This document shows positions 63,810 through 64,000 of a stretch of 64,000 nucleotides of DNA, piece after piece. The position numbers and the translations under genes are program-made. The notes under the pieces were generated by a model, which worked only from the letters and a program-made list of their open reading frames with translations, was not told the origin of the DNA and made no database searches. The stretch's first letter is position 1. Each line of letters starts with the position of its first letter. The stretch lies in contig CANQOC010000003.1 in NCBI GenBank assembly GCA_947625375.1, forward strand, positions 1 to 64,000, read 5' to 3'. Source of the DNA: an uncultured Clostridia bacterium (GTDB lineage Bacteria; Bacillota; Clostridia; Oscillospirales; Ruminococcaceae).

Positions 63810-64000
63810 TTACCCCGCGGCCGTATCCAAGCTTTGGATATACAGCGACGCGTTCGGGGCGGTTCCGGCGGCAAGGGTCGATGCCGCGCTGCCGGTGTTG
63901 ACGACCGAGATTCGGTCGCCCGCTGCGGCGGTCACGATGACGGGCCCGGACGACGCCGTTCCGCCGGTCGGGAGGACTCCTCCGGCGACGGGCGCGCCGT
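63810..64000 (-). CDS. C-terminal end of a collagen/BclA-like or related surface protein (partial)
   Basis: A minus-strand frame enters from the right edge and ends at TAA (63812-63810). The visible tail (62 residues) is GAPVAGGVLPTGGTASSGPV, IVTAAAGDRISVVNTGSAAS and PNASLYIQSL. The ending resembles C-terminal domains of clostridial collagen-like and spore-surface proteins that finish with a short beta-strand N(A)SLxIxxL. Only the end is visible, so this is a weak identification. A GC hairpin (AAGCGC/GCGCTT) lies downstream. Confidence 0.45.
   Translation of the reverse strand, partial: GAPVAGGVLPTGGTASSGPVIVTAAAGDRISVVNTGSAASTLAAGTAPNASLYIQSLDTAAG

Overview
The window looks like a chromosomal segment of a Gram-positive, clostridial (Oscillospiraceae-like) bacterium with fairly GC-rich genes. 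The basis is the complete oriC neighbourhood in the classic Firmicutes order (noc, rsmG, mnmG, mnmE, jag, yidC, yidD, rnpA, rpmH | dnaA, dnaN, S4 protein, recF, remB, gyrB, gyrA), parAB beside it, a SEC-C SecA, bifunctional AdhE, BioY and an archaeal/eukaryal-type ProRS. The species assignment is inference; no rRNA or tRNA gene was seen.

Layout. 0-1.1 kb: tail of an unidentified gene, then mosaic palindromic repeats. 1.1-4.7 kb: a membrane-fused spermidine-synthase-like protein and a decaying array of Nif11-leader (RiPP-precursor-like) genes. 4.8-11.9 kb: a minus-strand run secA, DUF1015, a papain-like protein, a HAD phosphatase and an acyl-CoA ligase. 11.9-13 kb: repeats. 13-16.3 kb: small membrane protein and proS, then two tandem copies of a candidate type I toxin-antitoxin unit, and an unknown membrane protein. 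16.4-23.1 kb: yfcE, adhE, a phosphotransferase, a DAHP-synthase homologue that has lost most metal ligands, pheA with an eroded chorismate mutase domain, and bioY. 23.4-26.6 kb: a lipoprotein and an MBOAT/DHHW acetylation pair. 26.7-34 kb: small accessory genes, three XRE regulators and lipoproteins among two repeat islands. 34-38.1 kb: a frameshifted GH10 xylanase, serS, parB, parA. 38.2-39.5 kb: repeats. 39.5-58.2 kb: the origin region, with parS sites, a DnaA-trio-like element and a field of TTTTCAACA motifs between dnaA and dnaN. 58.3-63.7 kb: an ABC exporter with a two-component system whose kinase is frameshifted. The window ends inside another minus-strand gene.

The most unusual content is (i) the tandem toxin units, each with opposed promoters and a terminated antisense RNA; (ii) five copies of a roughly 105-bp palindromic element predicted to fold as a four-way junction, whose arms differ between copies but keep pairing; (iii) the Nif11 array with graded decay and no maturase nearby; (iv) a catalytically doubtful DAHP synthase paired with a PheA lacking chorismate mutase residues; (v) a DnaA with Asn where Asp normally reads the DnaA box, next to an origin carrying TTTTCAACA rather than TTATCCACA. 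All structural and regulatory statements come from reading the sequence by eye; no alignment, folding or database search was run.
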